Shown: piece by piece, positions 34,831 to 47,764 of the stretch
Layout of the letters: each line of letters opens with the position of its first letter
Position numbering within the stretch: the first letter of the stretch is position 1
Source: Paracentrotus lividus
Taxonomy: Eukaryota; Echinodermata; Echinoidea; Camarodonta; Echinidae
DNA: 64,000 nucleotides
Direction of reading: 5' to 3'
Assembly: GCA_940671915.1 (NCBI GenBank)
Contig: CALNVZ010003426.1
Coordinates: forward strand, 26,430,982-26,494,981
Position numbers and translations under genes: made by a program
Notes under the pieces: model-generated
The model's database searches: none
Told to the model about the DNA's origin: nothing
Seen by the model: the letters and a program-made list of their open reading frames with translations, nothing else

Positions 34831-36175
34831 AAAGCGTGACACCCTAATTTACTTCCGGTTTACAGAGTTTGAAAATTAACATGTAGGCACAACTAGTTCC
34901 GCCCGCATTCAAATCGAATTGGGCCAGAAACCTATGAATTGACATGCGAACAAATTCAACGAAAATTATCAGATGACAAGTTGTCACTAGATTTGAACAC
35001 GACAATGCCGTTATTCCACAGTTTGCATGATCACTCTGAAACCCCCGTATTAACTTCAGCGAACATATTACACGGTCCATCTAAAACGGGGTAAACCAAC
35101 CACTTTTGGAACTTCCCCTATCACACTTTGTGCACGACGTTAATATATAACTCAGTGTGTGATGACCTTGCCAAATTAATTTGACCACACTAAATTCAAT
35201 CTATAAAACTCATATCCATAAAAGGATCACCTACAGTACCATAACATGTACAAATATTATTTATACTTTCTATTACCAAAATTCTTAATCGGTTTTGCTC
35301 TTGCCCCATATGCCAAACTTGAGGCATTTTAACCAAGAGAGCAATGAGTATATAATTACCATTTTTATCATTATACTCACAACCATTATGTCAGCCCCCG
35401 TCCGACAAAGCACCATCGGATATTTTTCCCTAAGCCAGCCCCTGCCCGGGGTAAACAAAACCCAGCTTGGACCAGACAGGGCCCAAAGTTCAGGAAAACC
35501 CTTGGCCTAACACCAACCCACCCTTAAATTCAATCATTATTTGTTTAAAAAAAAAAATCGACTTCCATTACAGTTTATATAATCATAAAATGTATAGACT
35601 TTACATTAATATTCATATCATCACGTGTCAAATATAATTTGTAATTGTACGCGCTATTTCGAACACTTGATGAGCAGCGCATACATACACGTGATAATGA
35701 GTTATTATCATGTATGATTCATCGTTTGCATCGTTTCCAGTGATCTGATCTTTCAATGTTGAAATATATGTAAAACTGCGTTCTGATCTTTGGAAAAACA
35801 ATGACTGTCTTGATTCCGTGTACTCATTGGTATAAAGCAAAATAAACGTGCCAGACTGACCGAACAACGTTCTTTTCTTATCCCTATACACCGCTAGCAA
35901 TAATGCTAGATTCTAAAACATCTGTGCTCATATAACATAATCATGACATATTAAGTACCAAACGCACGACTTCAGCGTGGTTAAACCATTCAAATACGAC
36001 ACCTCCTACACCCATCTCTCCAATACAAACGTCAAATGTTTCGCGGATATCCGCTACTTTAGCTTAATTATCTGTTTCTTTATGAAACATAAAATAATAT
36101 AAACACCAATTTTTACATGCTTTTAACATCATACCAACAAACTCAATTCAAGGTTAGAGATCATTTTGAACATGA
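34831..36175. other. Intergenic DNA, nothing recognised
   Basis: Minus-strand frames at 34844-35080 and 35628-35900 have no recognisable domain and no splice context. I leave them uncalled. Confidence 0.5.
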
Positions 36176-36420
36176 AAACAGTTCATTTTAATTTTTTTTT
36201 TAAAAGAAGATACATATTCACATAATGCCAGCGCAAAGCGCGACCCGAAAGTTTTTGATATATCATCCTGAAAACAGTGCATCTAAAAGGTTTTCGCATC
36301 CTTGAAAATCGATGGGGGGGGGGGGGGGACGCATGTCCCCCGTCCTCCCGCATTGATGGACGCCCAACGGTGTGTAATACCGAAGTGGTTGAACTTAACA
36401 TTCATTATACCTATTGCGTT
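36176..36420 (+). repeat. GCGAAGCG-family dispersed repeat copy
   Basis: Contains GCGCAAAGCGCGACCCGAAA, AAAACAGTGCA and a G-run followed by GGACGCATGTCCCCC. Similar G-run/CGATC/CCCCC blocks occur at 52075-52150 and 54345-54400. Confidence 0.6.
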
Positions 36421-36789
36421 CATTTCTCTTACTCAAAGTTTAAAAAAGGGTAGCTCTATATTTATCAATCTTTTTTAACCCTAAAGGCCGCAGGAGGGGG
36501 GGGCTAATCCAGCCCCCTGGCATTTATGACTTTTTCTTAAACTCTTACGCAACTTTTAAAACTATTTTGATAAAAATTGAGCGTACGGTTCGAAAGTTGC
36601 GCAACATTATGTAATGCAGCGTAGACTCAAATGTTGGAGATTTTCTGTATTTGTTTACAAAACATACGGGAAATGGCTTTTCATGCTAAACTCACATTTC
36701 TGTATTTAAACTATGGTTATTAGCCATTATTTTAGTTGATATTGCTCTAATCATTAGAAAAAATCAATAACCAAAGTATTCCAAAAAAA
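36421..36789. other. Intergenic DNA, nothing recognised
   Basis: No gene or clear repeat visible. Confidence 0.5.
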
Positions 36790-37190
36790 AAAATAAATAA
36801 ATTAAAAAAAAAAAAAAGATAAAATACATAAGTCGAAAAACAAAGAAATACATAAAAAATTCCCAAAACAATGAAATACATAATAAATTGAATTAGATAC
36901 CGGAATTTTTTTACGTAAAATTGTTTGGAATGCTACAAAAAATATTTACAACAAGAATTAGCATTCCAGGAGCCTTACTCAATGATTTAGAGCAAAAAGT
37001 ATGATTTAATGCTTAATTTAGCGTAATGAATTAATATAAATTAAAAAGATATTATTTTGAAAAAACGAACTATACAGTCTTGTAGATTACATTGCACACT
37101 ACTATTGTGCAAATTTTCGCGGCGATCGCGGGATCGCGAGCCCCCCCCCCCCCTCGCGGCTGTGAGATGGCAAAAATTCCCGGCCTTTTT
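36790..37190 (-). repeat. Dispersed repeat R2, inverted copy
   Basis: Reverse complement of the 2860-3260 block: AAACAAAGAAATACATAAAA first, then GGAATGCTA, TTAGCATTCC, GTAATGAATTAATAT, and a GATCGCGGGATCGCGAGC end. Confidence 0.55.
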
Positions 37191-38673
37191 AGGGTTAAAG
37201 CGCAAGGAGTAAGAATGTAACAGTCTCAACAAAAGTAAACATTGCTTAGAAACCGAAGGAAAAGCACGGTATTCATAGTTTATGACTCCAGTCTTTTAGT
37301 AAAAAATATTTAACATAATAGTTTATATTAAAAGACTCATTTCTTTTAGGTTCAAGATTGTTGCTGAATTATTATTTTTTTCTTTTTACAAAAACTGCGA
37401 AACGACAATTATGCATATTTATATATTGTCAAAGTCCATTTATAGATATAATTTGATCAAAACTTGAGCAGTGGTATTCATGTAAGACGAGTTTAAAAAT
37501 TTAACTTTCAAATCGAAATAAATGGTTGGTCCGCTTGGAAATCATAATATTGCCTATAATTGTATATCAATTATTTTTAGAAAATAGATATTTTTTTAAA
37601 GTAAATATAAATATCAGATACCATTCTTTGATAGTCACGTCGGCTGTTAAAACGTATTATCTAATCTCATCAGTCTTCAGGGCCTCCATTATTATTTATT
37701 AAATAGACCTTGATTTGACCTCTCAAACCCTGCGGAAAGACATGGTTTCAACCAGGGCAAATTATTGAAAAATTTCATTTGCACCTCGGTAGCAAAAAAC
37801 TCAATTTCATGAAAATCATAAACCTGAATACAAAAAAAAAAATAAAATAAAGCACAATTACTTGATGTACTTTGACGAAACTGCATTAGTAAAATGAGTT
37901 TACGATCGACAACAAATTAAATCGGACTTATCTCTTAATTCCATTTTTTTTTTAAATGAGCCAACTAAGTATGGCACTGAAAAAAGAGAAATTTATCATT
38001 CTAAGATATATATTTTTAGTGTAAATTGGTGTTGATGGGCCGGGATCCAGCAATATAAACCCTCTTAGATCAATCTATCGTAAAATTCCCCATTATTTCG
38101 AAAGAGCAGACACCGCGTGCCGCGATTGGTCAATAAATGGGTGTGACGTAATTTGCTCCCATAATTATTTGGAACCTACGGCAATGGCAATCTAAGTAGC
38201 ATCGCGTGCCCTCGATCCATTCCGCACCTATCACTCCCAACCCCGCGGCCGCAATATGTTCTCTTCAGCACAGATTTGGGCTTTTTTTTTTTTTTGAACC
38301 TCTGGAAAAAAAAAAAAACACAAAAATACTAAATAAATAAAATAAAATCATCTTTGCTGCATAAACAATATGGCAGCCCAGCTGTCCGGTGACTTTCCAA
38401 TACCACAATATCAAAAAAATTTTAAAAAACGTAAACATTTTAAAACGTAAAAATCTCGATTTTTTTTTTTCCAACTTTGGATGCGTTTTTAACCATTACG
38501 TTTATTTTTGAGCCCAAATGAATTTGGTATAAGAAAATCTGCCAGAATCTACCGCAATATCCTTAGCATAATTTTAATGACATCAGATTTGTAGATTAGT
38601 CATGTTTAGTTATTCTTTTTTTAATACGTATTGTGGGCTAATAAATCATTAAAAAATAAAACAAATAAAAAAT
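37191..38673. other. Intergenic DNA, nothing recognised
   Basis: AT-rich with A- and T-runs (38280-38320). No supported gene. Confidence 0.5.
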
Positions 38674-38800
38674 CTCACCTGATTTTTGACATTCGACAAA
38701 TGCTTGATAAATCAATGACTTTGTAAGAAACGAGCAGCTTTAGTTGTGCACAACCCGATAACCCGACAGTTAGGCACAGTAAACGACCCTATCTTAAAGA
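38674..38800 (+). repeat. Dispersed repeat R1, partial copy
   Basis: Begins at TCTCACCTGATTTTTGACAT and includes ACGAGCAGCTTTAG, which matches the 44.6-kb copy. It lacks the second half of the repeat. Confidence 0.5.
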
Positions 38801-38994
38801 AATACAAATACACCAAAAGTATGCTCAACGAATGCGCAATCTCACCGCAGAACAACAAACTACAACCATGACCAAAGAATATATAGTGGGAAGAAATTTC
38901 GCTCCGACCACTCCGTGAAGTACATCGAGCGATTGATCGAGCAATAGAGCGGCTCGAATTTTTGACGGTTTACATGCATTTTGCACTTGAAAAC

Positions 38995-39000
<6 letters not shown>

Positions 39001-39043
<43 letters not shown>
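39001..39043. repeat. T-run
   Basis: More than forty consecutive T bases. Confidence 0.95.
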
Positions 39044-39046
<3 letters not shown>

Positions 39047-39159
39047 GCGCCATATTTCATATATTATTCTACCTTTTAAATTCTTGATTTTTGGATGGGA
39101 GCAAGGTTGAGAAGTTAGAGATGCATACTAACAACCTTTATTTCCACGAAAAACTGCCA

Positions 39160-39870
39160 AAAAAAGTCAGTGACTTTGCCTCCTTTTGAGCATTGTAGCC
39201 GCAATACGTTTTAACGTAAAACAACAACTTTCAAAACGGATAATTTTCCCCTTTTATTTTCTTTAAAAGATTGGAAATGTAGATTTTATCAAATTTAAAT
39301 AAATTTTCTATTATTATCATGCATTTAAACTCTTGACAACACCCTAAAAAAGTCAGTGACTATGCCTCCTTTTGGGCATGAAAAATTGTATTCCAATGGG
39401 TTTAACACGTAGTACAAAATATTTTAAAGTGCTTCCGATTCCCATTATATTTCGTTTTAATGATTGGAAATGTAGATTTTATCAAATTAAAATAAATTTT
39501 CTAACATAAGCAAGCATTTTAAACTCTTGAAGACCTCCTAAAAAAAGTCAGTGACTATGCCTCCTTTTGGGCATGAAAATGCCTATGTTTAACACGTAAA
39601 ACACATGTTTTTGAAATGGATTATATTCCCCCTTTCTTTTTAAACTCTTGAAGACCTCCTAAAAAAAGTCAGTGACTATGCCTCCTTTTGGGCATGAAAA
39701 TGCCTATGTTTAACACGTAAAAGACATGTTTTTGAAATGGATTATATTCCCCCTTTCTTTCATTGAAACAATTGGAAATGTAGATTTTATAAAATTTCAA
39801 TAAATTTGCTTCATTCTAAACTCTTAACGACCTCACAAAAAAGTCAGTGACTATCCATTTCTTGTTAGGT
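39160..39870 (+). repeat. Tandem array with AAAAAGTCAGTGACTATGCC motif, five units
   Basis: GTCAGTGACT starts at 39166, 39352, 39547, 39668 and 39843, giving intervals of 186, 195, 121 and 175 bp. Each unit has CCTCCTTTTGGGCAT and TTGGAAATGTAGATTTTAT words. The 121-bp unit is a shortened copy that lacks the latter part. Confidence 0.8.
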
Positions 39871-41181
39871 TTTCACATAGAAATTATCGTCATCTGCAGT
39901 ATCAACACGTGCAATAAATCAGCGCATGCGCTAGACTGATTGAATAACACATGGATTTCCAATGTACTACAACATTTTACGTGCATACAGCGAACTCGCA
40001 CCTCTCCGTTATATTCTCTCTGCCATGACTATACGTCTTGGAGTACAACCGAAAAATGCGAATGCCGGAAAGAATTATCATTTGTTTTTCCTACGGTAAA
40101 TGAAAATGGGGAAAATAATGATTGCAAGCAAAACGGTCCTGAAAATTGGGCATCTGTTTCAGTTGAGCACATTAATTTTATTCAGTACGCATTTACAGCT
40201 CTACCAAACCAATTATGACGTCATAAAAGAAACGAAACAAATTCAACCGATGATCATTTATCATCGCTTTATCTATCGCAATAAATAGAATCATATAGTA
40301 CCATACACGTGCAATGGTACATTTTGGACGGTATATGTCCGATGGTACAAATGTTGCACGTTCAGCCTCCTATTTGCTTGCACACAACAAGCTAAGAATG
40401 CGCAGTAGAATATCAATCTTTAAACGGGTTTTCATTGATATGAACTACCTCTAATGCCCAATTCAAAATTTGTGTGTATCGAAATTATGGTTTGAAATTC
40501 AGATTATTGCACAAACAAATAATAGTAATAATAATATACATAAGAAACCCATCCCTATCCAATACGTAATTTTTAAGGTGGAAACAATGCTCCGGACGTT
40601 ATTTCGTCTAAGATGTAGGGTTAAGGTGAGGGGTACTACACTGCAAAAACGGGGTGTAAAATTTAACACCACAGGTGTTGAACCTAAAACCGGCACATAA
40701 TCTATATCCGTCCACACCCAATGGTGTTAAAACCAGTTTTAGTGCTAAAAAATACATTACTGAAACTATTGGATGTTATTTTCAAACCACATTCTTGTTA
40801 ACATTTGAAACTTGCCATGGTGTTAACCCGTTGTATACTATATGGTTGGGGTTAGGGTTAAGGGCCTGTCCCACAGAAGGCGATCGTTGTGGCGACAACT
40901 ACAGAATATTGAATTTGAATTGAATTGAACTTTATTCACTACTTTCATAAAAAAGAAATCATTCGTAAAAAAAAAATAATACAAATCAAGTGATATAAAA
41001 TATTTTATACAAAGTATAATATTACATATTTGTGAGAACATTTATAAAAATATAATGGAAGGATCATCGAGGTAATTTATTCCACATTATAGGACCCTTG
41101 CATACAAATATATCATTAGAAAAAAATAATAACTATAAATTGCACGAGTATCAGCTTAAATTCTAGTACTATATCGATATA
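39871..41181. other. Intergenic DNA; GGTGTTAA-rich patch near 40630-40830
   Basis: The patch starts with CACTGCAAAAACGGGGTGTA and repeats GGTGTTAA-like words, as seen in decayed short transposons. The cysteine-containing plus-strand frame at 39940-40218 has no recognised domain. Confidence 0.4.
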
Positions 41182-42009
41182 CAGGGTGTATCAATAAAAA
41201 CGGGACAGTTTTGAAAAGTCTGTCAAAATTTCGTTTAAAATTATGATGTCTATATTTTGATGTTAACAGATGCTCTTAAGTCTTATCTTTCAAATGCCAT
41301 TTAAAATAATAAGTTTCGTTCATGCTTGAGCCCACACAGAACGTTTTTGTCGGGGGCTCAAAAAAAGGCTTGCGCACAAAATGGAAGAAAACGAGAAATA
41401 CGATCATCAGACTTATTGCTAATCAGCAGACTTCCTCTTAACCTTTTCATTATTTTGGCACTTATTTTCGAATTATGCTTTCAAAATTCATTTACAAAGC
41501 TATTTATTTACTTGAACTGTTTTTTGTTTTGTTCTGTTTTTGTTTTTTTCACATGTTAACATGTTATCTTTTAGCACAGAATATTCCTTTAAACTAAAAA
41601 TAAAAAAAATAAAAAAAATGTTGTCAACCCAAGAAAGGGGATTTGATTAGTTGGTTGATTATTTGATTGATTGCTTGCTTTGTTTGTTCGTTTGTTTGTT
41701 TGTTTGTTTGATTGATTGATTGATTGATTGATTGTTTGATTGATGGATTGATTTATTAATTGATTGATTGACTGAATGAAGGATTGATTGATTGACCATT
41801 TTGAATGATTGATTAATTCATTTTTTCTTTGAATGATTGATTGATTGATCGATTACTTTTTGAATGATTGCTCAAATGATAATTGATTAAATCGTTGGAA
41901 GAATCCTAGAAAATCGACTCAAAAGACTGACATAATCATTGATCAAGGTAAAGTAACAATCAATCCGAATGGGAGTACCTGATTCAGAATAAACTTTGAA
42001 TTTAACGAA

Positions 42010-42046
<37 letters not shown>

Positions 42047-42587
42047 TCCGACAAAAACTTTCCGTGTTCGCATAAGCATGAACAAAAGAAACACAGCAAT
42101 CAATCAATTAAACAACCAACCTAATCCCCTTTCTTGGGTTGACAAAAAAAAAACAACCTAATCCCCTTTCTTGGGTTGACAAAAAAAAATTAAGTTTGAA
42201 GGAATATTTATTGCAAAAAGATAACATATTAAAATGAAAACAAAAACTAAACAATTAAAGTAAAGTAAATAGCTTTGTAACTAAATTTCAAATCATAATT
42301 CGAAAATAATGGCAAAGATAAAGAAAAAGTTTAGAGGAAGAATGCTGATTAGCAAGAAGTCTGATGATCATATTTCTCATTTTTCCATTTTGTGCGCAAG
42401 CCTTTTTTTGAGCCCCCGATAAAAATGTTCTGTGTGTGCTCAAGCATGAACGAAACTTATTTTTTTAAATTGCATTTGAAAGATAAGACTTCAGAGCATC
42501 TATTAACATAAAAATACAGACATCATAATTTGAAACAAAATTTTGACAGACTTTTCAAAACTGTCCCGTTTTTATTGATACGCACTG
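41182..42587. mobile_element. Foldback element, Tc1/mariner-like ends, GATT-repeat core
   Basis: Ends CAGGGTGTATCAATAAAAAC and its diverged complement (GTTTTTATTGATACGCACTG), flanked by TA. The arms extend about 460 bp each (41182-41645 and 42120-42587). The centre is a degenerate GATT/GATTGATT array (about 41640-41880), a T-run (42011-42041) and a local 35-bp direct duplication at 42115-42189. No transposase frame. Confidence 0.8.
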
Positions 42588-43387
42588 TATATCTCTGTTG
42601 GTTTGAAAAATATTGCCATATTTGTTATAATAGGAATACATAAAACACAAAGTTTAAAATCATGTAGTAATGAAATTGGCATTTTATTTAATTTTAAGAA
42701 CAGATGTCTGCTATGAATTAGAAAGGATTTGTGGCATAATTGCCACAATAGTTGCCAATAATAGTTGCCAATAACACAAAGTAAAAATTAGACCGAGTAT
42801 ATATGAGACCAAGGGAAATTTAGACCAAAATGTGAGTAGGTCGATTATAGATTTAGCTCAAGTTGTATTAGTCAAACTGAGAATTGGACCAACTCTTGTT
42901 AGACCAAGTGGATATAAACCGGCCAATTATGTATGGTAAATGGTAGGCAGACGGCGTGTGGTGAAAGTATGCCAATGGGGCCTTTGCCAATGGTAGTTAA
43001 ATGATAAATGCTAATTCACAGATTGTTTTGTGGTATTAAATGGTGCTATTTTTTTTTTTCTAAAAGCTTTAAATTGTTTCATCAAGCTGCATGCATAACG
43101 ACGCGTTTGCTTTATTGGGATTTCCCTTATACATTAACTTTAAAATATTCAATTAAATGTAATTCAATACTCCTTTAGGATATTGATTTACTTTTACAGT
43201 AATAACGCAAAACAAATCAGATGGATGTGGAAAATAATATAAAAAATATGAAAAAAAAAAGAAAGAAAAAAGAATGGGATCAATGTAATTATTCTCTTTC
43301 TTGAAATCATTTTAGAACAAAACCATTGAGGTATAAAATTTAAAATGTCGATATAGATTTTTTTTTTAATTATTATTTTGAATGGGG
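42588..43387. other. Intergenic DNA with degenerate AGACCA words
   Basis: Words like TTAGACCAAGTGG recur at 42790-42915 and again at 52230-52290. The rest is AT-rich and unrecognised. Confidence 0.45.
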
Positions 43388-43490
43388 NNNNNNNNNNNNN
43401 NNNNNNNNNNNNNNNNNNNNNNNNNNNNNNNNNNNNNNNNNNNNNNNNNNNNNNNNNNNNNNNNNNNNNNNNNNNNNNNNNNNNNNNNNN
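43388..43490. other. Assembly gap (about 103 N)
   Basis: A run of N. Confidence 0.99.
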
Positions 43491-44603
43491 AGTGCTTCAG
43501 GGTAATTTATCGTTACGTTTGAATGAACATGGAGCTTTTGCATGAGCTACATGCATTCGGTAGGTCCCTTACTGTTTAAATTTAATCGCATGTTTTGAGA
43601 CAGGTTTGAGATGGTTTTGAGAATGGTTTCCGCCTATGTCTCGGAAATGATTGTCTCTGCGACTTTCCCCGAGTTCCGGTGACTTCTGACTTGAGGTACC
43701 ACCTTAAAGTGGCAAAATCGCGATTGAAGAGCTCAGGAAAATTATGATACAGTCAGAAGTAGTGGCCCTTTAAGGTCACCAGGCCGGGGGGGGGGGGGGG
43801 GGGAGGGAGATTTAAGGTTCGGCGGCTTTTATCGGGAATTAAAATGAGCAAAACTCAACTCCTATTTGACGCAGTAGACCTATCTATTATTATTATTATT
43901 GATTTTTTTATAAATCAGTCTCTGAATTTAAAGTACATTAATTATAATTCAGGATTTCTTTTTCTTTACAAAACATAGACGATGATAGGACCATAATAGG
44001 CCTTTATTGACGTGCATGGAGCCTATAATAGAATAGCTGGAACTATACTAATAATGAACGAATGTTACCAATCTTAAAACAGACACAATCTTTAAGTTAC
44101 ATTTTGCTTACAAGTATTAATCTTATTTTTGTAAAATATGTAATTTTTAAAAAATAAAATAGGGGGCAAATGTGACTACTTTATCGTGTTTTATAGAGAA
44201 AACATGTCGGGACAAGGAAGAAATAGGAAAATAGGACATTATAATTATATATATATATATTTTTTTCTATTTCCAGGTGAAAATAGGAAAAACTAAAATA
44301 CGAAAAAAAAAAAGTTTCTTACAAGAAATATAATATAAAAATACTTCATAAAATTTGGGGAAATGGTATTTCGGAGCACAAAGACTACTAGGTTACTTTT
44401 ATATAACATGATTTATTGTCATATTCACATCAAGTCATCTGAAGCATGTCATGAGCGCAGTATGATCGTGACGTAAAATCATGTCCCATATGTGTACCAC
44501 ACTCTCTTTCCCTGTTTTATTTCTTCAAACCTGTAGTTAACGGTCTACAAATGTTCTGAGTAGCAAACTTGACCAGGTACGAATAATATGAAAGAGGAAA
44601 TTC
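43491..44603. other. Intergenic DNA, nothing recognised
   Basis: A G-run at 43785-43803 and a short AT tract near 44250. No gene. Confidence 0.5.
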
Positions 44604-44800
44604 CTCAACTGGTTTGTGGCATCTAAAGAATACTTGATATTTCTAAGACATTGTATAAAATGAGCAGCTTCGGTGATGTACTACCCCGTAAGCGCAATCC
44701 AACACAAGCCGTCATACTGATCATGCCGCTATATTCATACCAATCCAATAAGTTGAGCTCCCCGAATTCAAACTGACGATGATGTTCGGGATAAAACCTA
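44604..44800 (+). repeat. Dispersed repeat R1, third copy
   Basis: Starts at CTCAACTGGTTTGTGGCATC and ends at GAGCTCCCCGAATTCAAACT-type sequence. Its edge word has lost the splice-donor form seen in the other copies. Confidence 0.6.
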
Positions 44801-44861
44801 GCCGACGCAAATCACCAAAATTATAATGAGGTTTGTATGTGAACTGTCACAATGGCTAAAT

Positions 44862-45560
44862 TTGTAACGCCTGATGGAGAGACAGACGAATGTAACATTT
44901 TTGCAAGGAGATACTCCTGCACCATTCCACTTTATTATCATGATTATAGTTCCTCACTTTGCTCTGAGACAGGCTGCAGATGATCCAGGAGCTGAGCTTA
45001 GGTTTATTGTAACTCCAAGGAGGTCTAGAAGAGTTCAAGCTGTCAGAATTACGGATTTAGATTTTGCTGACGATATCTGCCTTTTAAGCAATCAGATTGA
45101 CGAGGCTCAATAACTTCTGCAAAGGCCAGAATCGGAATGTAGCTAGGTTAGGCCTGGACCTATCTCTAGAAAACCAAAGTTTATGACATACAATGTACCA
45201 GAACATGACTAATTGAGGACAAATACAGGTAATGCTCTAAAGGAAGTAGAGGACTTTAAAATCATTGGATCATGGATAAATTAAACGGTGTCTGATTTCG
45301 AGATCGGGAAGGCAATAGCCTGGAAAGCTCTCTGTAAATGAAGTGCCGGCTTTTTAATTGCAACTGTGGGAACAGTTACTGCTCTACGGCTATTATGCTT
45401 GGGCAGTCACCTCAGTGCTGGTGAAGGCTCTTAATGGTTATTACACAAGAATTCTCAGAAAGGTGCTTCATCCACTGCAGACAACACATACCAAACAAGA
45501 CACTACATGGAAAACTACAAGACAGCAACAAGAAGAGTGCAGCTTAAATATTACTAGTAT
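44862..45560 (+). pseudogene. Non-LTR retrotransposon reverse transcriptase fragment
   Basis: Translated pieces, in shifting frames, show TPDGETDE, LQGDTPAPFHF, FALRQAADDPGAE, TPRRSRRVQAV and the catalytic FADDICLLS (the Y/FADD box), then KFMTYN, KEVEDFKIIGSWI, FEIGKA and later LLLYGYYAW with LNGYYTRILRK. This order is that of the palm and thumb of a LINE reverse transcriptase, most like RTE-type elements by my recollection. Frameshifts and stops show it is dead. The 5' end is truncated. Confidence 0.8.
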
Positions 45561-45649
45561 GTATCCGTGCCACCCTCTTTCTATCACATTTCTCCCACTT
45601 CCTTTTCATCACTCTATCAGCATTCCTGATATTTAGTGGTTGAAGGGGG

Positions 45650-46241
45650 CCGTCACACTGAGGTCGTTCTATAACGTTCCAAAACGTTCTTGCCCGTTCT
45701 TTAAAAAAACTGCTGAACGGGCTTTGGTCGGGTTGGAACTTATAACTTTGAAAAATAATTTCTTGAATACGATACTAGGCAGTTCATAAATAGTTCTCGT
45801 TACGTCAATTCCGTCTTTATCGCGTCCGCAATACGTTGTTATCCAGTTCAGACCGAGTAAACGGCTCGTTCACTCTATACCGTTCGTAGCACGTCCAAAC
45901 CGTCACTAAAAGTGCCTATGCACAGCATGATAAAAGTTTGGTACCATGTTCGTAGTACGTCCTTCTCGTTTAGAGTAAGTCCTACCCGTTTAAGGAATGT
46001 TGTCACTACGTTTAATTTTAGAACTGGAAGCCAGTACGATTTTTTTTAACATGTTAAAAAAAAATCGGAATGCCTTTCCGTTCTCTCCGTTCGGGCCCGT
46101 TCGCCAAGTTCGTAAACAGATTGTTCACGGTCTGTACTAGATTTTAAAAGGTCTGTACTACGTTCAGTCCGTGTGTAAACAGATTGAGCCCGTTCACCAA
46201 GAACTACCAAGAACGCAGTAAGAACTAGCTCAGTGTGACGG
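45650..46241. mobile_element. CGTTC-rich element with CCGTCACACTGAG ends (element 1)
   Basis: The ends are CCGTCACACTGAGGTCGTTC and its diverged complement, ending CTCAGTGTGACGG. The interior is crowded with short CGTTC, CGTCC and CGTAC words, most in one orientation. No open frame is credible. An inverted copy lies at 47765-48297. Confidence 0.7.
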
Positions 46242-46355
46242 GAATTATGACATGCCGTTCTGTTTAAAAATTGAAACGTATTGCTATCCAAGCCCGTGCT
46301 ATAAAGTCCTGAGCAGATTCAAATAGGTCTCAAGTACGTCCACTCCGTGTGTACA

Positions 46356-47275
46356 TAGATTAAGACCGTTCTGCAATAATTTCAATATCATGGTAAGAAA
46401 TTGTTCAGTGTGATAGTAGTATAAGCGAATAGATCAGCTGTTTGATTGCCACACATTAATTGTTACAATTACTGAAATATCACAACTTTCAGAATAAATA
46501 CGAAAAACGGCCATTGGTCCGAAAAGAACGCGTACATTTGACCTAATTAATTCTGGATTAAGATGAACAACGTTCGTATACAGTCCTCAATACGTCAATC
46601 ACGTCTCTGCCTCGTCTGCAGTCCGTTTGTATCTAGTTAAAATCGGGTGAAAATGACCGTTTCCACGAAACAGTGCCCGTCTGAAAAAAAATCCAAACTC
46701 GTCCCAGTTAGTTGCAACCCGTTCTTAAGCAGTTCCAACTCGTTTCCAATGCGTTTCATCCCGACCTAACTAGTTCGGGGTCGTTTTTAATCCGTCCAAA
46801 TCCGTTCTTACTCGTTCTTACGTCGACCAAACGGCCTCCAGAAAGTTCATCTCGTTCTTACTTCGTCATTATCCGTGGCTAGAACGTGTTGAACGCAAAT
46901 GCGTGCCCGTTTCCCATAAAAACACCTAGCCCGTTTTTGCCAGACCCCATGCGTCTTCGTAACTTCAAGCTGATAATGAATATAATAATGCTCGTTTGTA
47001 AGGCGTCCTAGCACATCTTTAGAACGATTTAAGTACGGCAATTTCGTTTGTAGTACGTCCATCTCGTTTCAGGTACGTTGCCACCCCGTTAAATTTTAGG
47101 ATGAGATGGGCGCCCGATTTTTTAAAACACTTTTTGAAAATACGACCGAGCTAGTCCATGAAGTTCGTGAACAGATCGTAAGAAGTATTTACTACGTCCA
47201 CTCAGTTTACACACAGATTATGCCCGTTCGGCAAAATTTGCAAGGACGTAGTAGGAACGAGCTCAGTGTGACGGG
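46356..47275 (+). mobile_element. CGTTC-rich element (element 3), copy also at 57594-58527
   Basis: Ends GAACGAGCTCAGTGTGACGG. The body is closely alike to 57594-58527 in the same orientation. The start is not sharply defined; an internal TTCAGTGTGATAG word at about 46410 may be the end of a neighbouring copy. Confidence 0.65.
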
Positions 47276-47283
47276 GGTATAAT

Positions 47284-47545
47284 GGCCCTAATTCACAAAG
47301 GTGGATTCTTCAAAATCCATGGTTTCAACCCTGGGTTTAACCTAGGGTTGGACCTAAGTTTTTCAATTTGGTATTCACAAAGGTGGACTCGACTGAATCC
47401 ACAGATTCACAGCGTCATAATACTCATAATTTGGGTCAACTGTTGGTGGATCATAAACTGGTGGATCCGTGGAGCCGTCGATTAAAAAACCCACGGATCC
47501 ACGGATCCGTGGGTTTTGCAGAATCATCCTTTGTGAATTCGGGCC
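47284..47545. mobile_element. 262-bp MITE with GGCCCTAATTCACAAAGG ends
   Basis: The left end GGCCCTAATTCACAAAGGTG pairs with the right end CCTTTGTGAATTCGGGCC. The interior has GGATCCAC/GTGGATCC palindromes. It sits between two CGTTC-rich elements. ATAAT-like words on both sides may be a target duplication. Confidence 0.8.
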
Positions 47546-47764
47546 AATAATTCTCTCATTGTGACCATTAATGGGTGACTATTAAACGTACGGCGGACGT
47601 ACCACCAGTAAACCGAACGAGCTTTTACCATATTTTTTGAGAATATTTCAGAACGGGCTTAGTCTACACACATCAGCTTAACAATTTATATAAAAAACTT
47701 ATAGAAGAGTTTGGACGGCAAGAAGCTTCATTTTTTTAAAAAACAAAATGGCATGCAATAATCC

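Noticed and set aside
39940-40218. Cysteine-containing frame as a possible secreted-protein exon
   Set aside because: The cysteine spacing fits no domain I know, and there are no convincing splice sites around it.
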